From positions 2,294,001-2,358,000 of the forward strand of contig NZ_CP085636.1 of the NCBI RefSeq assembly GCF_027571385.1: a stretch of DNA of 64,000 nt. Direction: 5' to 3'. This document shows positions 36,148 through 46,485 of the stretch, in pieces (the first letter of the stretch is position 1; each line of letters begins with the position of its first letter). Source of the stretch: Shewanella sp. MTB7. Lineage in GTDB: Bacteria; Pseudomonadota; Gammaproteobacteria; Enterobacterales; Shewanellaceae. Position numbers and translations under genes: made by a program. The notes under the pieces were generated by a model, which had not been told where the DNA came from, did not search any database, and was given only the letters and a program-made list of their open reading frames with translations.

Positions 36148-36750
36148 TTAATCGACTGAGAGGTACTCACTTGGGGTCTGTCTAGTCCAGATCCGGCTGT
36201 ATGCCATTAGTTGGGGATAAAAAGTTCTAAACGCTATTTCTATTTCAATATCTAAGGTTTCGACTGTTTGAGCTGCCCCGCTAAAGATCTCAGGTTTTGA
36301 AATTCGTTTAGCCACGGACTCAATGGTTTGATTTAGCCCTTTTCTATTTTTATATGCCATTAGCCAATTTTCGTTACGGATCTTAGCTGCGATTTGTTGT
36401 AGACCTTCAGGTAGTTGCTCACACTTATCTATTTCATTATAAGCTCGCGTTGAAAAGGCCTCTAAGCTGTCATTGTGATACTCATCCCAATATTTAGCTA
36501 ACATATGGTCGAACGCGAGATCAATTAAAATAGGGGCTGCTCTTCTGAGTGTGACTGGAAATTTTTGCAGTAGATCTTTCGTTAATTCATGGTTATCGGT
36601 TAACTGGTCTATTTGTCTGTGCAACCAGATCCCTTGTTGAAGATGTTTAGGGAAGTCGGCAATATTACCTTTAGCAAAATCTCCTGCTAAGTTAGCCGCA
36701 AGGCTGGTTTTACTATTATCTGCGAGATGGAGATGTGCGAGAAAGTTCAT
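36148..36750 (-). CDS. acpH: Acyl carrier protein phosphodiesterase
   Basis: 200 residues, an HD-like metal-dependent hydrolase that removes phosphopantetheine from acyl carrier protein. The family start MNFLAHLHLA and the blocks NLAGDFAKG, IWLHRQIDQLTDNH and LIDLAFDHMLAKYW supply the histidines and aspartates of the active site. Length equals E. coli AcpH (193-200). Divergent from the small ORF and queA. Confidence 0.92.
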   Translation of the reverse strand: MNFLAHLHLADNSKTSLAANLAGDFAKGNIADFPKHLQQGIWLHRQIDQLTDNHELTKDLLQKFPVTLRRAAPILIDLAFDHMLAKYWDEYHNDSLEAFSTRAYNEIDKCEQLPEGLQQIAAKIRNENWLMAYKNRKGLNQTIESVAKRISKPEIFSGAAQTVETLDIEIEIAFRTFYPQLMAYSRIWTRQTPSEYLSVD

Positions 36751-36914
36751 AACTGGTTTGTTAATTTTCTTGTTGAAAATGCTTGATTCACGGTATCATG
36801 CGCCTAGATGCTAAGATAGCTTTTGCTCATTTTAATTGTGGAATTAGGTTTGTCTTAAGGATGTGCGTCTTTTAAATTTATTTTCTTATCAAATATCGGT
36901 TTATAGGATCAAGG

Positions 36915-37073
36915 ATGATGTGGGACTGGTTTTCTAAAATTTTCACCAAAAAAGAGCCGCTTCAACGTAAGCGTGTAGAGTTTGATATTCCCTTTGAACA
37001 ATATAGTTATCGAAAGGGAAATTTTGATATAGAAGTCAATGCTGAGAGTAAAGATAATAAAACTGATTGTTGA
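36915..37073 (+). CDS. Small ORF, 52 residues, unknown
   Basis: Begins MMWDWFSKIFTKKEPLQRK and ends DNKTDC. AGGA at 36905-36908 lies 6 bases before the first ATG, and AAGG 3 bases before the second. A basic amphipathic N-terminus with aromatic residues is followed by an acidic tail. It sits 58 bases upstream of queA in the same orientation, so it may be the first gene of that transcript. Composition and ribosome-binding site favour a real gene, but no family is recognised. Confidence 0.5.
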   Translation: MMWDWFSKIFTKKEPLQRKRVEFDIPFEQYSYRKGNFDIEVNAESKDNKTDC

Positions 37074-37131
37074 TCTTATCTGCCTCTACCAATAAACTAG
37101 CGCACGATTTATGTCAAAGCAGAGACCAACC

Positions 37132-38169
37132 ATGCGCGTTACCGATTTTTCTTTTGAACTTCCCGATGAGCTGATCGCTCGCTATCCTATGCCAGAACGT
37201 ACTTCGTCTCGTTTATTATCCTTAGAGGGTAGTAGTGGGCTGCTGAGAGATAAACAGTTTATCGATATTTTAGACATGGTTAATCCTGGCGATCTTATGG
37301 TGTTTAATAACACGCGTGTTATCCCAGCACGACTTTTTGGTCAAAAGGAAACTGGCGGAAAGCTTGAGGTGCTTGTAGAGCGTATGCTTGATGATAAGCG
37401 TATCTTAGCCCATGTCAGAAGTTCTAAGTCGCCTAAGGTCAACTCAAAGATTTGTTTGGATGGTGGTTACCAGATGACCATGCTTGCCCGTCATGATGCG
37501 CTGTTTGAACTTGAGCTTAATGAGGAAAAAACCATTCTTGAAGTGTTAGAGGAGGTGGGCCATATGCCTCTTCCTCCCTATATTGACCGTCCTGATGAAG
37601 ACGCGGATAAAGAGCGTTATCAGACCGTTTATAATCATACTCCTGGCGCAGTGGCAGCGCCAACAGCTGGACTGCATTTCGATGACGAATTGCTAAACAG
37701 GTTAAAAGATAAAGGTGTCGATACTGCGTTCGTTACCTTGCATGTGGGTGCTGGTACTTTTCAACCTGTTAAAGTGGATGACATTCTTGATCATAAGATG
37801 CATTCAGAGTGGGCTGAAGTTACTCAAGAGGTTGTTGATAAAATCGTTTGTACTAAAGCTAACGGTGGCCGGGTGATTGCCGTGGGGACGACTTCAGTTC
37901 GTTCATTAGAGAGTGCCGCTAAGGCAAGTGAAGCTCAACTGCAGGCATTTTGTGGTGACACCGATATCTTTATTTATCCTGGGTATCAGTTCAAAATCAT
38001 TGATGCCATGGTGACCAATTTCCATCTGCCTGAATCTACCTTAATTATGCTACTGAGTGCTTTTGCTGGTTTCGATGAGGTAAAAAACGCCTATCAACAT
38101 GCGATTGCTCAAAAATACCGCTTCTTTAGCTATGGTGATGCCATGTTTGTGACTAAAAAAGCGAACTAA
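37132..38169 (+). CDS. queA: S-adenosylmethionine:tRNA ribosyltransferase-isomerase
   Basis: 345 residues. QueA transfers the ribosyl part of SAM to preQ1-modified tRNA, making epoxyqueuosine. The start [20 protein letters not shown] matches the E. coli protein; the first in-frame ATG at 37111 lacks a ribosome-binding site. Conserved blocks: [38 protein letters not shown] and [13 protein letters not shown]. It is followed by tgt, the other queuosine enzyme, with a terminator in between. Confidence 0.96.
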   Translation: MRVTDFSFELPDELIARYPMPERTSSRLLSLEGSSGLLRDKQFIDILDMVNPGDLMVFNNTRVIPARLFGQKETGGKLEVLVERMLDDKRILAHVRSSKSPKVNSKICLDGGYQMTMLARHDALFELELNEEKTILEVLEEVGHMPLPPYIDRPDEDADKERYQTVYNHTPGAVAAPTAGLHFDDELLNRLKDKGVDTAFVTLHVGAGTFQPVKVDDILDHKMHSEWAEVTQEVVDKIVCTKANGGRVIAVGTTSVRSLESAAKASEAQLQAFCGDTDIFIYPGYQFKIIDAMVTNFHLPESTLIMLLSAFAGFDEVKNAYQHAIAQKYRFFSYGDAMFVTKKAN

Positions 38170-38190
38170 TAGCAAAATTTGGTTTAAAAT

Positions 38191-38221
38191 ACCCACCCAC
38201 TTTAAGCGGTGGGTTTTTTTT
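38191..38221 (+). terminator. Intrinsic terminator between queA and tgt
   Basis: ACCCACC (38191-38197) pairs with GGTGGGT (38208-38214) followed by seven or more T. It suggests that tgt-yajC-secDF has its own promoter within 38222-38344. Confidence 0.88.
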
Positions 38222-38314
38222 AGCTGCCATTTTAGGGTTAAGGGTTGATCCTCAATAGTTTGGCCTTATCTCCTATGTTTACTTCGGCTCGGTATTGGAT
38301 ACGGGCTTGTATGA

Positions 38315-39478
<1,164 letters not shown>

Positions 39479-39509
39479 TTTTTACACTGTTAAATAAGAA
39501 GAGAACACT

Positions 39510-39842
39510 ATGTTTATATCAAATGCACACGCTGCAGATACTGCAGTTACTGGCGCCGGTGGCACTATGGAACTTGTTTTCATGTTGGTTATATTCGGCC
39601 TGATTTTTTACTTCATGATTTTCCGTCCACAATCTAAGCGTGTTAAAGAGCATAAAAGCTTAATGGGTTCATTGAGCAAAGGTGATGAAGTCCTCACTAG
39701 TGGTGGCATTTTAGGTAAGATTGCTAAAATTAATGACGAAAATGACTATGTGTTGTTGTCAATTAATGATGCAACTGAAATCACAATCAAGAAGGATTAC
39801 ATAGCGGCCGTATTGCCTAAAGGCTCTATTAAGTCACTTTAA
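39510..39842 (+). CDS. yajC: Sec translocon accessory protein YajC
   Basis: 110 residues with a single transmembrane segment (MELVFMLVIFGLIFYFMIFR, about residues 21-40) followed by the conserved RPQSKRVKEHKSLM stretch and a small cytoplasmic domain. Part of the SecDF-YajC holding complex at the SecYEG channel. Precedes secD by 17 bases. Confidence 0.95.
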   Translation: MFISNAHAADTAVTGAGGTMELVFMLVIFGLIFYFMIFRPQSKRVKEHKSLMGSLSKGDEVLTSGGILGKIAKINDENDYVLLSINDATEITIKKDYIAAVLPKGSIKSL

Positions 39843-39859
39843 GCTAAGAGGGCGATGGT

Positions 39860-41710
39860 GTGTTAAATAAATATCCAATGTGGAAGAACCTAATGGTGAT
39901 AATTATCATCTCTGTGGGTTTTTTCTATGCGATCCCGAATCTCTTTGGGGAAGACTATGCCGTACAGGTTGTGGCTACCCGAGGTGCTGAGGTTACGGCG
40001 ACGACTCAGTCGACTGTAAACGATATTCTTGCGAGTAAGAATATCACGGTAAAACGCTCTGAGCTTGAAAATGGTCAGTTATTAGTTCGAGTGAGTAATG
40101 GCGAACAACAACTGTTAGCGAAAGAAGCGATTGTCGAATCGCTAGGTGATAAATACATCGTCGCCTTGAACTTGGCTCCAGCTACACCAGATTGGCTTGA
40201 GTCAATGGGTGGCAGCCCGATGAAGTTAGGTCTGGATCTACGTGGTGGTGTGCATTTCCTTATGGAAGTGGACATGGGCGAAGCAGTTCGAAAGATGACA
40301 GAAGCTAAAATGTCAGACTTTAGAACCGATCTACGTGGCGAAAAAATTCGTTATGCAGGGATTCGAAATACACCTAAAGGGATTGAAATTAAGTTCCGTG
40401 ATGCAGAGAACTTAGGTAAAGCCGAACGTTTTCTAAAGACCCGTGGTAATGACATGGTGTTTAATGATATTTCATCAGGCGACAACTATGCACTTCGGGC
40501 TACGCTAAGCGAAGCTTATGTTAAACAGGTAAAAGAGGAAGCCCTACAGCAAAACATCACCACGATCCGTAATCGTGTGAATGAGCTGGGTGTCGCAGAG
40601 CCTGTGGTACAACGTCAAGGTGCTGAACGTATAATTGTTGAGCTGCCAGGTGTTCAAGACACAGCTCGCGCTAAAGATATTCTAGGCGCAACGGCATCAA
40701 TTGAATTCCACATGGTTGATGAGAAAGCCGACGCAGCCGCCGCTGCGAGTGGTCGAATTTCTCCAAGTTCTCAAGTTTATAATCGCCGAAATGGTGGTCA
40801 AGTCGTGCTGCAAAAAGCGGTTATGTTGACCGGTGATCATATTCAAGGTGCACAACCAAGTTTTGATGAGTACAGTCGTCCTCAGGTGAGCATTAACTTG
40901 GACTCTAAAGGCGGGTCAATCTTTTCAAATGTGACTAAGGACAACATTGGTAAACCAATGGCGACCCTATTCATTGAGTATAAAGATAATGGTGATAGAA
41001 ATCCTGATGGCAGCATCAAGATGCAGAAGATTGAAGAAGTTATCTCTGTTGCAACCATCCAAGCACGTCTTGGTCGTAACTTCGTTATCACAGGTCTTGA
41101 ACACGCTGAAGCACAAAATTTAGCGCTACTACTTCGTGCTGGCGCCTTGATTGCCCCGGTGACGATTGTAGAGGAGCGTACGATTGGTCCAAGCCTAGGT
41201 AAAGAAAATATCCAGAACGGTGTTCAAGCGATGATCTGGGGTATGGCTGTTGTACTTATCTTTATGCTGATCTACTACCGTGCTTTTGGTCTTATCGCTA
41301 ACTTAGCGCTAACGGCTAACCTAGTGATGGTTGTTGGTGTTATGTCGATGATCCCAGGCGCTGTGCTTACGCTGCCGGGTATTGCCGGTATGGTGTTGAC
41401 AGTCGGTATGGCTGTTGATGGTAACGTGCTTATCTACGAGCGTATTCGTGAAGAGTTACGTAACGGTCGTAGTGTTCAGCAAGCTATTCATGAAGGTTAT
41501 GGCAATGCATTCTCAACCATTGCTGATGCCAACATCACCACCTTTATGACCGCGCTTATCCTGTTTGCTGTTGGTACTGGTGCGGTTAAAGGCTTCGCTG
41601 TGACGCTGATGATCGGTATTGCAACGTCTATGTTTACCTCTATCGTGGGAACTCGCTCAATAGTTAATGCTATTTGGGGTGGTAAACGCGTTAAGAAACT
41701 TTCTATATAA
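39860..41710 (+). CDS. secD: Protein translocase subunit SecD
   Basis: 616 residues starting at GTG with GAGG upstream. N-terminal transmembrane helix (about 8-27), the large periplasmic P1 domain, the [17 protein letters not shown] motif (about 114-130), and five more transmembrane helices in the last 190 residues ([34 protein letters not shown]). It uses the proton gradient to pull exported proteins out of the channel. Downstream secF follows at once. Confidence 0.97.
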   Translation: MLNKYPMWKNLMVIIIISVGFFYAIPNLFGEDYAVQVVATRGAEVTATTQSTVNDILASKNITVKRSELENGQLLVRVSNGEQQLLAKEAIVESLGDKYIVALNLAPATPDWLESMGGSPMKLGLDLRGGVHFLMEVDMGEAVRKMTEAKMSDFRTDLRGEKIRYAGIRNTPKGIEIKFRDAENLGKAERFLKTRGNDMVFNDISSGDNYALRATLSEAYVKQVKEEALQQNITTIRNRVNELGVAEPVVQRQGAERIIVELPGVQDTARAKDILGATASIEFHMVDEKADAAAAASGRISPSSQVYNRRNGGQVVLQKAVMLTGDHIQGAQPSFDEYSRPQVSINLDSKGGSIFSNVTKDNIGKPMATLFIEYKDNGDRNPDGSIKMQKIEEVISVATIQARLGRNFVITGLEHAEAQNLALLLRAGALIAPVTIVEERTIGPSLGKENIQNGVQAMIWGMAVVLIFMLIYYRAFGLIANLALTANLVMVVGVMSMIPGAVLTLPGIAGMVLTVGMAVDGNVLIYERIREELRNGRSVQQAIHEGYGNAFSTIADANITTFMTALILFAVGTGAVKGFAVTLMIGIATSMFTSIVGTRSIVNAIWGGKRVKKLSI

Positions 41711-41722
41711 GGAGGCATGATT

Positions 41723-42670
41723 ATGTATCAGATTTTATCAATAAAAGGCACGATCGACTTCCTTCGCCATGCGCTGCCAATCAGTATTCTATCTCTGGTA
41801 TTAGTGCTTGGATCGTTAACCTCATTAGCGACGAAAGGCATTAACTGGGGACTGGATTTTACCGGTGGTACCGTTGTTGAGCTTGAGTTCTCATCACCCA
41901 TCAACTTAGAGCAACTGCGTGTTAAGCTAGCCAGTGTTGAAACTGATGGGGCTGTGGTACAGAACTTTGGTTCTAGCAGAGACATATTGGTTCGTCTTCC
42001 TGTTAAAGCGGGTATTGCTACCGATATTCAAGTTGTCCAAGTTATGGATGCCGCAATCACCTTGGATCCACAAGTGATCCAAAAGCGTGTTGAAGTCGTT
42101 GGTCCTCAGATAGGTAAAGAACTGGCAGAGCAGGGCGGATTAGCGGTATTGGTTGCGCTTATCTGTATTCTTTTTTATGTTTCCTTCCGGTTCGAATGGC
42201 GCTTAGCTGTGGGCGCAGTGGCAGCACTGGCTCACGATGTGATCATCACATTAGGCGTATTCTCACTGTTCCAGTTAGATTTTGATCTGACTGTATTAGC
42301 AGGTGTGCTGACAGTGGTAGGTTACTCTCTTAATGATACGATAGTGGTATTCGATCGTATTCGTGAGAACTTCCTCAAGATGCGTAAGAGTACGCCAGAA
42401 GAGGTTGTTAACACTTCAATTACTCAAACCATGAGTCGTACCATTATCACGACTGGTACAACTTTGGTTGTGGTTGTTGCGCTATTTCTTAAGGGCGGCA
42501 CCATGATCCATGGTTTTGCTACTGCATTGCTAATGGGAATATTTGTCGGTACTTTCTCTTCTGTCTATGTTGCGAGTTTCTTGGCGATTAAGCTTGGGAT
42601 TAACCGCGAACACATGATGCCTGTTGAGATAGAAAAAGAAGGCGCAGATCAAGACACGCTGATGCCTTAA
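41723..42670 (+). CDS. secF: Protein translocase subunit SecF
   Basis: 315 residues; six transmembrane segments with the NWGLDFTGGTVVELEF motif in the first periplasmic loop and GYSLNDTIVVFDRIRENF in the cytoplasmic part. ATG 41723 is 7 bases from a perfect GGAGG (41711-41715), while the ATG at 41717 is only 1 base from it. The short gap to secD shows cotranscription. Confidence 0.97.
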   Translation: MYQILSIKGTIDFLRHALPISILSLVLVLGSLTSLATKGINWGLDFTGGTVVELEFSSPINLEQLRVKLASVETDGAVVQNFGSSRDILVRLPVKAGIATDIQVVQVMDAAITLDPQVIQKRVEVVGPQIGKELAEQGGLAVLVALICILFYVSFRFEWRLAVGAVAALAHDVIITLGVFSLFQLDFDLTVLAGVLTVVGYSLNDTIVVFDRIRENFLKMRKSTPEEVVNTSITQTMSRTIITTGTTLVVVVALFLKGGTMIHGFATALLMGIFVGTFSSVYVASFLAIKLGINREHMMPVEIEKEGADQDTLMP

Positions 42671-42726
42671 GTTTTAGTATTTGTCTAGCCATTATATGAA
42701 GAATATGATGGTTGATATTAGAGATT

Positions 42727-42752
42727 GAAAAACCACCTTCGGGTGGTTTTTT
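42727..42752 (+). terminator. Intrinsic terminator after secF
   Basis: AAAAACCACC, tetraloop TTCG, GGTGG and a T7 tract: end of the tgt-yajC-secDF transcript. Confidence 0.93.
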
Positions 42753-43335
42753 TATACCTTGAAATCCTGCTGTTCATCAATCTTCGAATGAAGCCTGTAG
42801 GTCAGTGGGTATTAGGGAGTGTGTTTAACTACATTGCTACCTATTGCCCGTCGTGGAGGTCAGAGCACAAATGTCGTGAAGGCAGGTCAATTATGTTCCC
42901 TACATCATCATGACATGTCCCATATCCCTATAAGGTCAGGATGTACCAAAGTTGTGATCACGGATGCGAAACAAAACCTATGTGCAGTTACTTCTGCGAA
43001 CCGCCGTAAATCCTTCCATGGAGGCTCGACGATGGCATTCATGCCATCAACGTCCGCAGCCGAATATATGGCCTATCCCGTTTGCAAGACATTTGATATC
43101 AATTTTGAGAAGAGTTCATTGCACCCATATATTCGGCCTGTTTATGAGGTTAACCTCTGGCCCTGATGGATATTTGCCTCTACTTTCCTGATCATCTACA
43201 CGGCTTCTTTAAAGCCCTAGCGGCTGTTAGGTTTTAAGTAGAGCAGTCTGATTGTCTCATCATCAAATCAAGTGTCATAGCAACTTGCTGGTATGTCTTA
43301 CACTAACTCGGTTCGTTTTACTCTAGGACTAGCTG
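42753..43335. other. Non-coding, repeat-like region
   Basis: Short overlapping open frames occur here, but none has a ribosome-binding site or recognisable protein family. A hairpin with arms GATGGCA and TGCCATC (43031-43048, loop TTCA) is extended by GAC/GTC outside. The composition and several loosely paired stretches suggest a dispersed intergenic repeat rather than a gene; recall of similar translated sequences in Shewanella annotations supports this weakly. Confidence 0.45.
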
Positions 43336-43485
43336 CTAAGCAAATGTCCTATATTCATCTTCTCTAGCAGGGATAGCCCAGGTCTGTGGTACGGCTGCAC
43401 AGGCTACCCAAAATGTAAAACTACTTATTGTGACAACAACGGCCAACCAAAATATTAAAATTCCATAACCCTTTGTTGATGATGC
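43336..43485 (-). pseudogene. Possible remnant of a small membrane protein
   Basis: On the minus strand a 49-codon stretch without a start codon reads KGYGILIFWLAVVVTISSF, TFWVACAAVPQTWAIPARE and DEYRTFA before a TAG. A clean hydrophobic helix followed by a soluble tail looks like real coding history. No ATG or GTG lies in the frame after the upstream stop codon, so it is either a remnant or uses an unusual start. Confidence 0.3.
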
Positions 43486-43691
43486 TTAAGGCTAGCAAAA
43501 ATTAATTTAAAATAATTAATATGCTAATCACTCCCGCTACAAGTGAGTATCCCGCTCGAAAGAACCCTGTACATATTGATACGATTCAATTGGTTGCGTT
43601 AAGGTATATCTATTGTGAATTATTTGCTTTATAAAGTGTATTGCAACATAAGAATGCACAAAAAGAGTATTTACTAAAAAGGAATTTTAAT

Positions 43692-44584
43692 ATGAAGTTA
43701 CTATCAACATTGTGTTTTATGGCCGCTGTTCCGTTTTCTACATCAGCTCTAGACTCATACCATGTGGAATGCGACAGCTGTGTTACCTAGGCGCAATTTA
43801 CTCAGGTAGCGAAAGATAACGCAATACATAGAGAACATATCTACTTGAGCGTTATGAACTTTGAAAATTATGAGGTAAAAAAATATAAAGACTCTAAAAC
43901 TGTATGCATACCCAATGGTAGAGAACCAGATGGTGAAGGTGGTTTTATTTATGACTGTTGGCTTGAAAAAACTTTGACGGCAGACATTCGTTAAATCTAA
44001 TGAATGCTGAGCTAAATTTATTTACAGATTTAGCCGATACGACTAACGATCTCAACCAAGCAATTTCACAGAGAGCAGTCGAAGTCCCTAAAGAAGTATT
44101 ACCTAGTGGATTAGATATTGTTTCTCCATCAGACAATGGAGGTAAAGTTATAAGCTACTACGATTCTCTGTCATTATTTGACACCTCAGTTGTTAGTAAA
44201 TTCTTTATTGCATTGGACGTATTTACTAAAACGATTTCTACCGGCATAACTTTCAGTGCACCTGCTGTTAAATTCACTTTTTCAGATAACACAGTAGCTT
44301 ATGCTGTTTTTGATTTTATTGATTATGATGGTTTTGCCCATTTAAAGTTCATAAAAATTACAGGTAAGAATGGATTAGTAATTGACTTAAAAAAAGATAA
44401 TCCATTCACTGATAGTTATGACGTTTCAGGAATGTCACTCACTTCATGGCAATCGCTTCTAACTGCTTTTAAAGCTCATGGGTTAGCTGTGAATATTGCA
44501 GATACATCAAGAGTTCCTAAAGGCACCATTACAGTTATTGATTGTTCAAACAGCACTGAAATTGTGTGCAGAAACCCGCTTTAA
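43692..44584 (+). pseudogene. Secreted protein of unknown function, broken by an amber codon and a frameshift
   Basis: GGAAT and ATG 43692 open a clear signal peptide (MKLLSTLCFMAAVPFSTSA) and a mature start LDSYHVECDSCVT. A TAG follows (43788-43790), but the same frame continues (AQFTQVAKDNAIHREHIYL) to about 43970. A run of six A (43966-43971) then marks a shift: adding one A makes the text run on without a break as DCWLEKNFDGRHSLNLMNAE into the 194-residue frame at 44000-44584. That last part is beta-rich, with a C-terminal Cys pair. The restored protein would have about 297 residues. Family not recognised. A 66-residue membrane protein gene follows closely. Confidence 0.65.
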
Positions 44585-44611
44585 TTGGCAAGAAAATATA
44601 AGGTGTTTATT

Positions 44612-44812
44612 ATGACGTTAAGCTCAGGATTATTTGCTATGGTTGTATTGCCATTTATGATTTTAGTTGGCGTGTTGAGTTACTATCTAGGTAAAAGAAA
44701 AACAAACACACCAGTGATTGTGGCTATTCTGGGGGCTCTTGGCGGAATATTCCCACCTCTTGGCCTTGTGTACCTCATGCTTTTATCACTTAAAAATGAT
44801 ATTGAAATATAA
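44612..44812 (+). CDS. Small membrane protein, 66 residues
   Basis: MTLSSGLFAMVVLPFMILVG starts the first of two transmembrane segments; a short basic loop GKRKTNTP separates it from the second (VIVAILGALGGIFPPLGLVY). AAGGTG lies 8 bases before ATG 44612, which is preferred over the in-frame TTG at 44585. It starts 27 bases after the broken secreted-protein gene and may have been its partner. No known family. Confidence 0.6.
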   Translation: MTLSSGLFAMVVLPFMILVGVLSYYLGKRKTNTPVIVAILGALGGIFPPLGLVYLMLLSLKNDIEI

Positions 44813-45115
44813 GTCGAAACAGTAAAAAAGTCCCTTGTTACGAAAGCTTGGGGCTATAACTTTATTAATCATTGACTACCATCAACACCTAAAGTGTCAA
44901 TCGCCTTTAAATTGCTTATGTTCTAAATGTAATGAACTGCTTTTTGTCTTGAAGTGGCCGTAAAAACATACCTTCAGACTCCACTGAAGAATAATTCTTA
45001 TCGACCATATCAGTATCGTCTAAATGGGCAACAAAGAAATACCCAAGACACCCACAATTGTTAGAAGAAGAATCCTTGACTAAGATTAAGTAAGCGTTGT
45101 AGAGGAGGGGTTGTT
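44813..45115. other. Intergenic region before the Y1 transposase gene
   Basis: No gene, and no obvious inverted-repeat end for the transposase could be found by eye. Confidence 0.4.
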
Positions 45116-46096
45116 ATGCCTACACCAAGGAAAGCACTAGTTAGTTTGGAAGATACATCCTATTATCACTGTGTATCTCGTTGTGTTAGAAAGGCTTTTT
45201 TATGCGGAGTTGATCGTTATACTGGTCAGTCATATGAGCATAGACGAGGCTGGGTTGAAAATCGACTGTTAGAGTTAGCTTCTGTGTTCGCTATCGATAT
45301 TTGTGCCTATGTAGTGATGAGTAATCATATACATCTGGTATTGCGAGTTGATGCTGATTTGGTTCGAAGCTGGTCAGATATAGAAGTGGTGTCTCAATGG
45401 CAAAAGTTGTTCAAAGGCGATAGCCTTAATCATGACTTCATTAAAGGTGAAACACTTGAATCCTATCAACAAACCATCATCAATAAACGGGTTAAAGAGT
45501 ATCGTATAAGGTTGATGGATATCTCGTGGTTCATGCGAGCATTGAATGAACCTATTGCCCGTAAAGCTAATGCTGAAGATAAGTGTAAAGGCCGATTTTG
45601 GGAGGGGAGGTTTAAGTCCCAAGCGCTACTTGATGAAACCGCGGTTCTTGCTTGCATGGCATATGTCGATTTAAACCCGATACGCGCAAAAATAGCCAAG
45701 ACGCCAGACACTTCCGATTTCACCAGCATTCAAAGACGCATTAAGGCAGCTATGAAAGGTGAGCAACCAACGTCATTGTTACCGTTTGTAGGGGACGAGC
45801 GGAAAGATATGGTCAACGGGTTGATGTTTAATGCTAAGGACTATCTGCAACTTGTTGATGATACAGGGCGAATAATCAGAAGTGATAAACGTGGGGCTAT
45901 TACTCAAAGTTCACTACAGTTGCTAGATAGGCTTAACCTCCCCCAAGAAAACTGGTTGAAAATCACCAGTGAATTTACCAAGCTATTTAAAGGCGCCGTA
46001 GGAACACTTCAAGAGCTTGATGCTTATTGCGAACACTCAGAACGCAAACGAAGGCAAGGAGCAGCTAACTGCCACCGATGGTTAGATAGCGCATAA
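45116..46096 (+). CDS. Y1 (HUH) transposase, REP-associated / RAYT-like
   Basis: 326 residues. The N-terminal transposase_IS200-like domain shows SYYHCVSRCVRKAFLCG, the HUH metal motif in VVMSNHIHLVLRVD (about residues 64-77), and the later ACMAYVDLNPIRAKIA block that carries the likely nucleophilic Tyr. GKCRFWEGRFKSQ-type text (here CKGRFWEGRFKSQ) is typical of RAYT proteins, which act on short palindromic repeats rather than moving classical ISs. AGGAGG is upstream. No clear REP cluster was seen next to it. Confidence 0.85.
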   Translation: MPTPRKALVSLEDTSYYHCVSRCVRKAFLCGVDRYTGQSYEHRRGWVENRLLELASVFAIDICAYVVMSNHIHLVLRVDADLVRSWSDIEVVSQWQKLFKGDSLNHDFIKGETLESYQQTIINKRVKEYRIRLMDISWFMRALNEPIARKANAEDKCKGRFWEGRFKSQALLDETAVLACMAYVDLNPIRAKIAKTPDTSDFTSIQRRIKAAMKGEQPTSLLPFVGDERKDMVNGLMFNAKDYLQLVDDTGRIIRSDKRGAITQSSLQLLDRLNLPQENWLKITSEFTKLFKGAVGTLQELDAYCEHSERKRRQGAANCHRWLDSA

Positions 46097-46282
46097 CAAC
46101 TCTATAAATCACATACCCATTCTATAACCAAGCAGCCGTTTGGCACTTTTTATGTTTGAATTTCAGGTAAATAGTCGATAGTTTATAGATAGTTGAGTTT
46201 TTAGTGAATAGATTCCCCTTTCATTATGATTGATGGGAGGAATAATCCCCTTCAGTCATTTGAAATGAGGTACTGTTAGATA

Positions 46283-46342
46283 GAAATTAAAATGGATGTC
46301 TTTGTTATTTTGGAAATTAAAATGGATGTCTTTGTTATTTTG
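46283..46342 (+). repeat. Perfect 30-base tandem duplication
   Basis: The 30-base unit starting GAAATTAAAATGGATGTC is repeated once without a mismatch (46283-46312 and 46313-46342), followed by further TTATTTTG partial repeats. Marks a local rearrangement just upstream of the broken outer-membrane protein fragment. Confidence 0.95.
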
Positions 46343-46377
46343 TTATTTTGTTTGTTATTTTTTCTAACATTTATCTA

Positions 46378-46485
46378 ACTGCAGGATTAAGCATCTCTAT
46401 TCCGGGTGCCGGTATCAATGATGCCGCTGGAGGAAATGCCCCTGACTGGAAAGGAGGATTCATCAATGTCGTCTTCAACTACTAA
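46378..46485 (+). pseudogene. C-terminal fragment of an outer-membrane (Phenol_MetA_deg-like) protein
   Basis: A frame without a start reads AGLSISIPGAGINDAAGGNA, PDWKGGFINVVFNY and stops at TAA 46483-46485. The NVVFNY end is typical of outer-membrane barrels, and the pattern recalls the C-terminus of PF13557-type proteins. The upstream part is missing and replaced by AT-rich tandem repeats. The stop lies within the 5' end of the next gene, so the two genes overlapped by about 20 bases in the donor context. Confidence 0.55.

Noticed and set aside
42819..43191. Two overlapping plus-strand frames of 115 and 75 codons
   Set aside because: No ribosome-binding site, no protein-like composition, and overlapping in different frames in repeat-like DNA.
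43788..43790. Amber codon as pyrrolysine
   Set aside because: No pylS, pylT or methylamine methyltransferase genes in the window and the protein is of another type; nonsense mutation is simpler.
45116..46096. Y1 transposase as part of a complete IS200/IS605 element
   Set aside because: No TnpB gene and no subterminal hairpin ends were seen; protein length and motifs fit the RAYT group.
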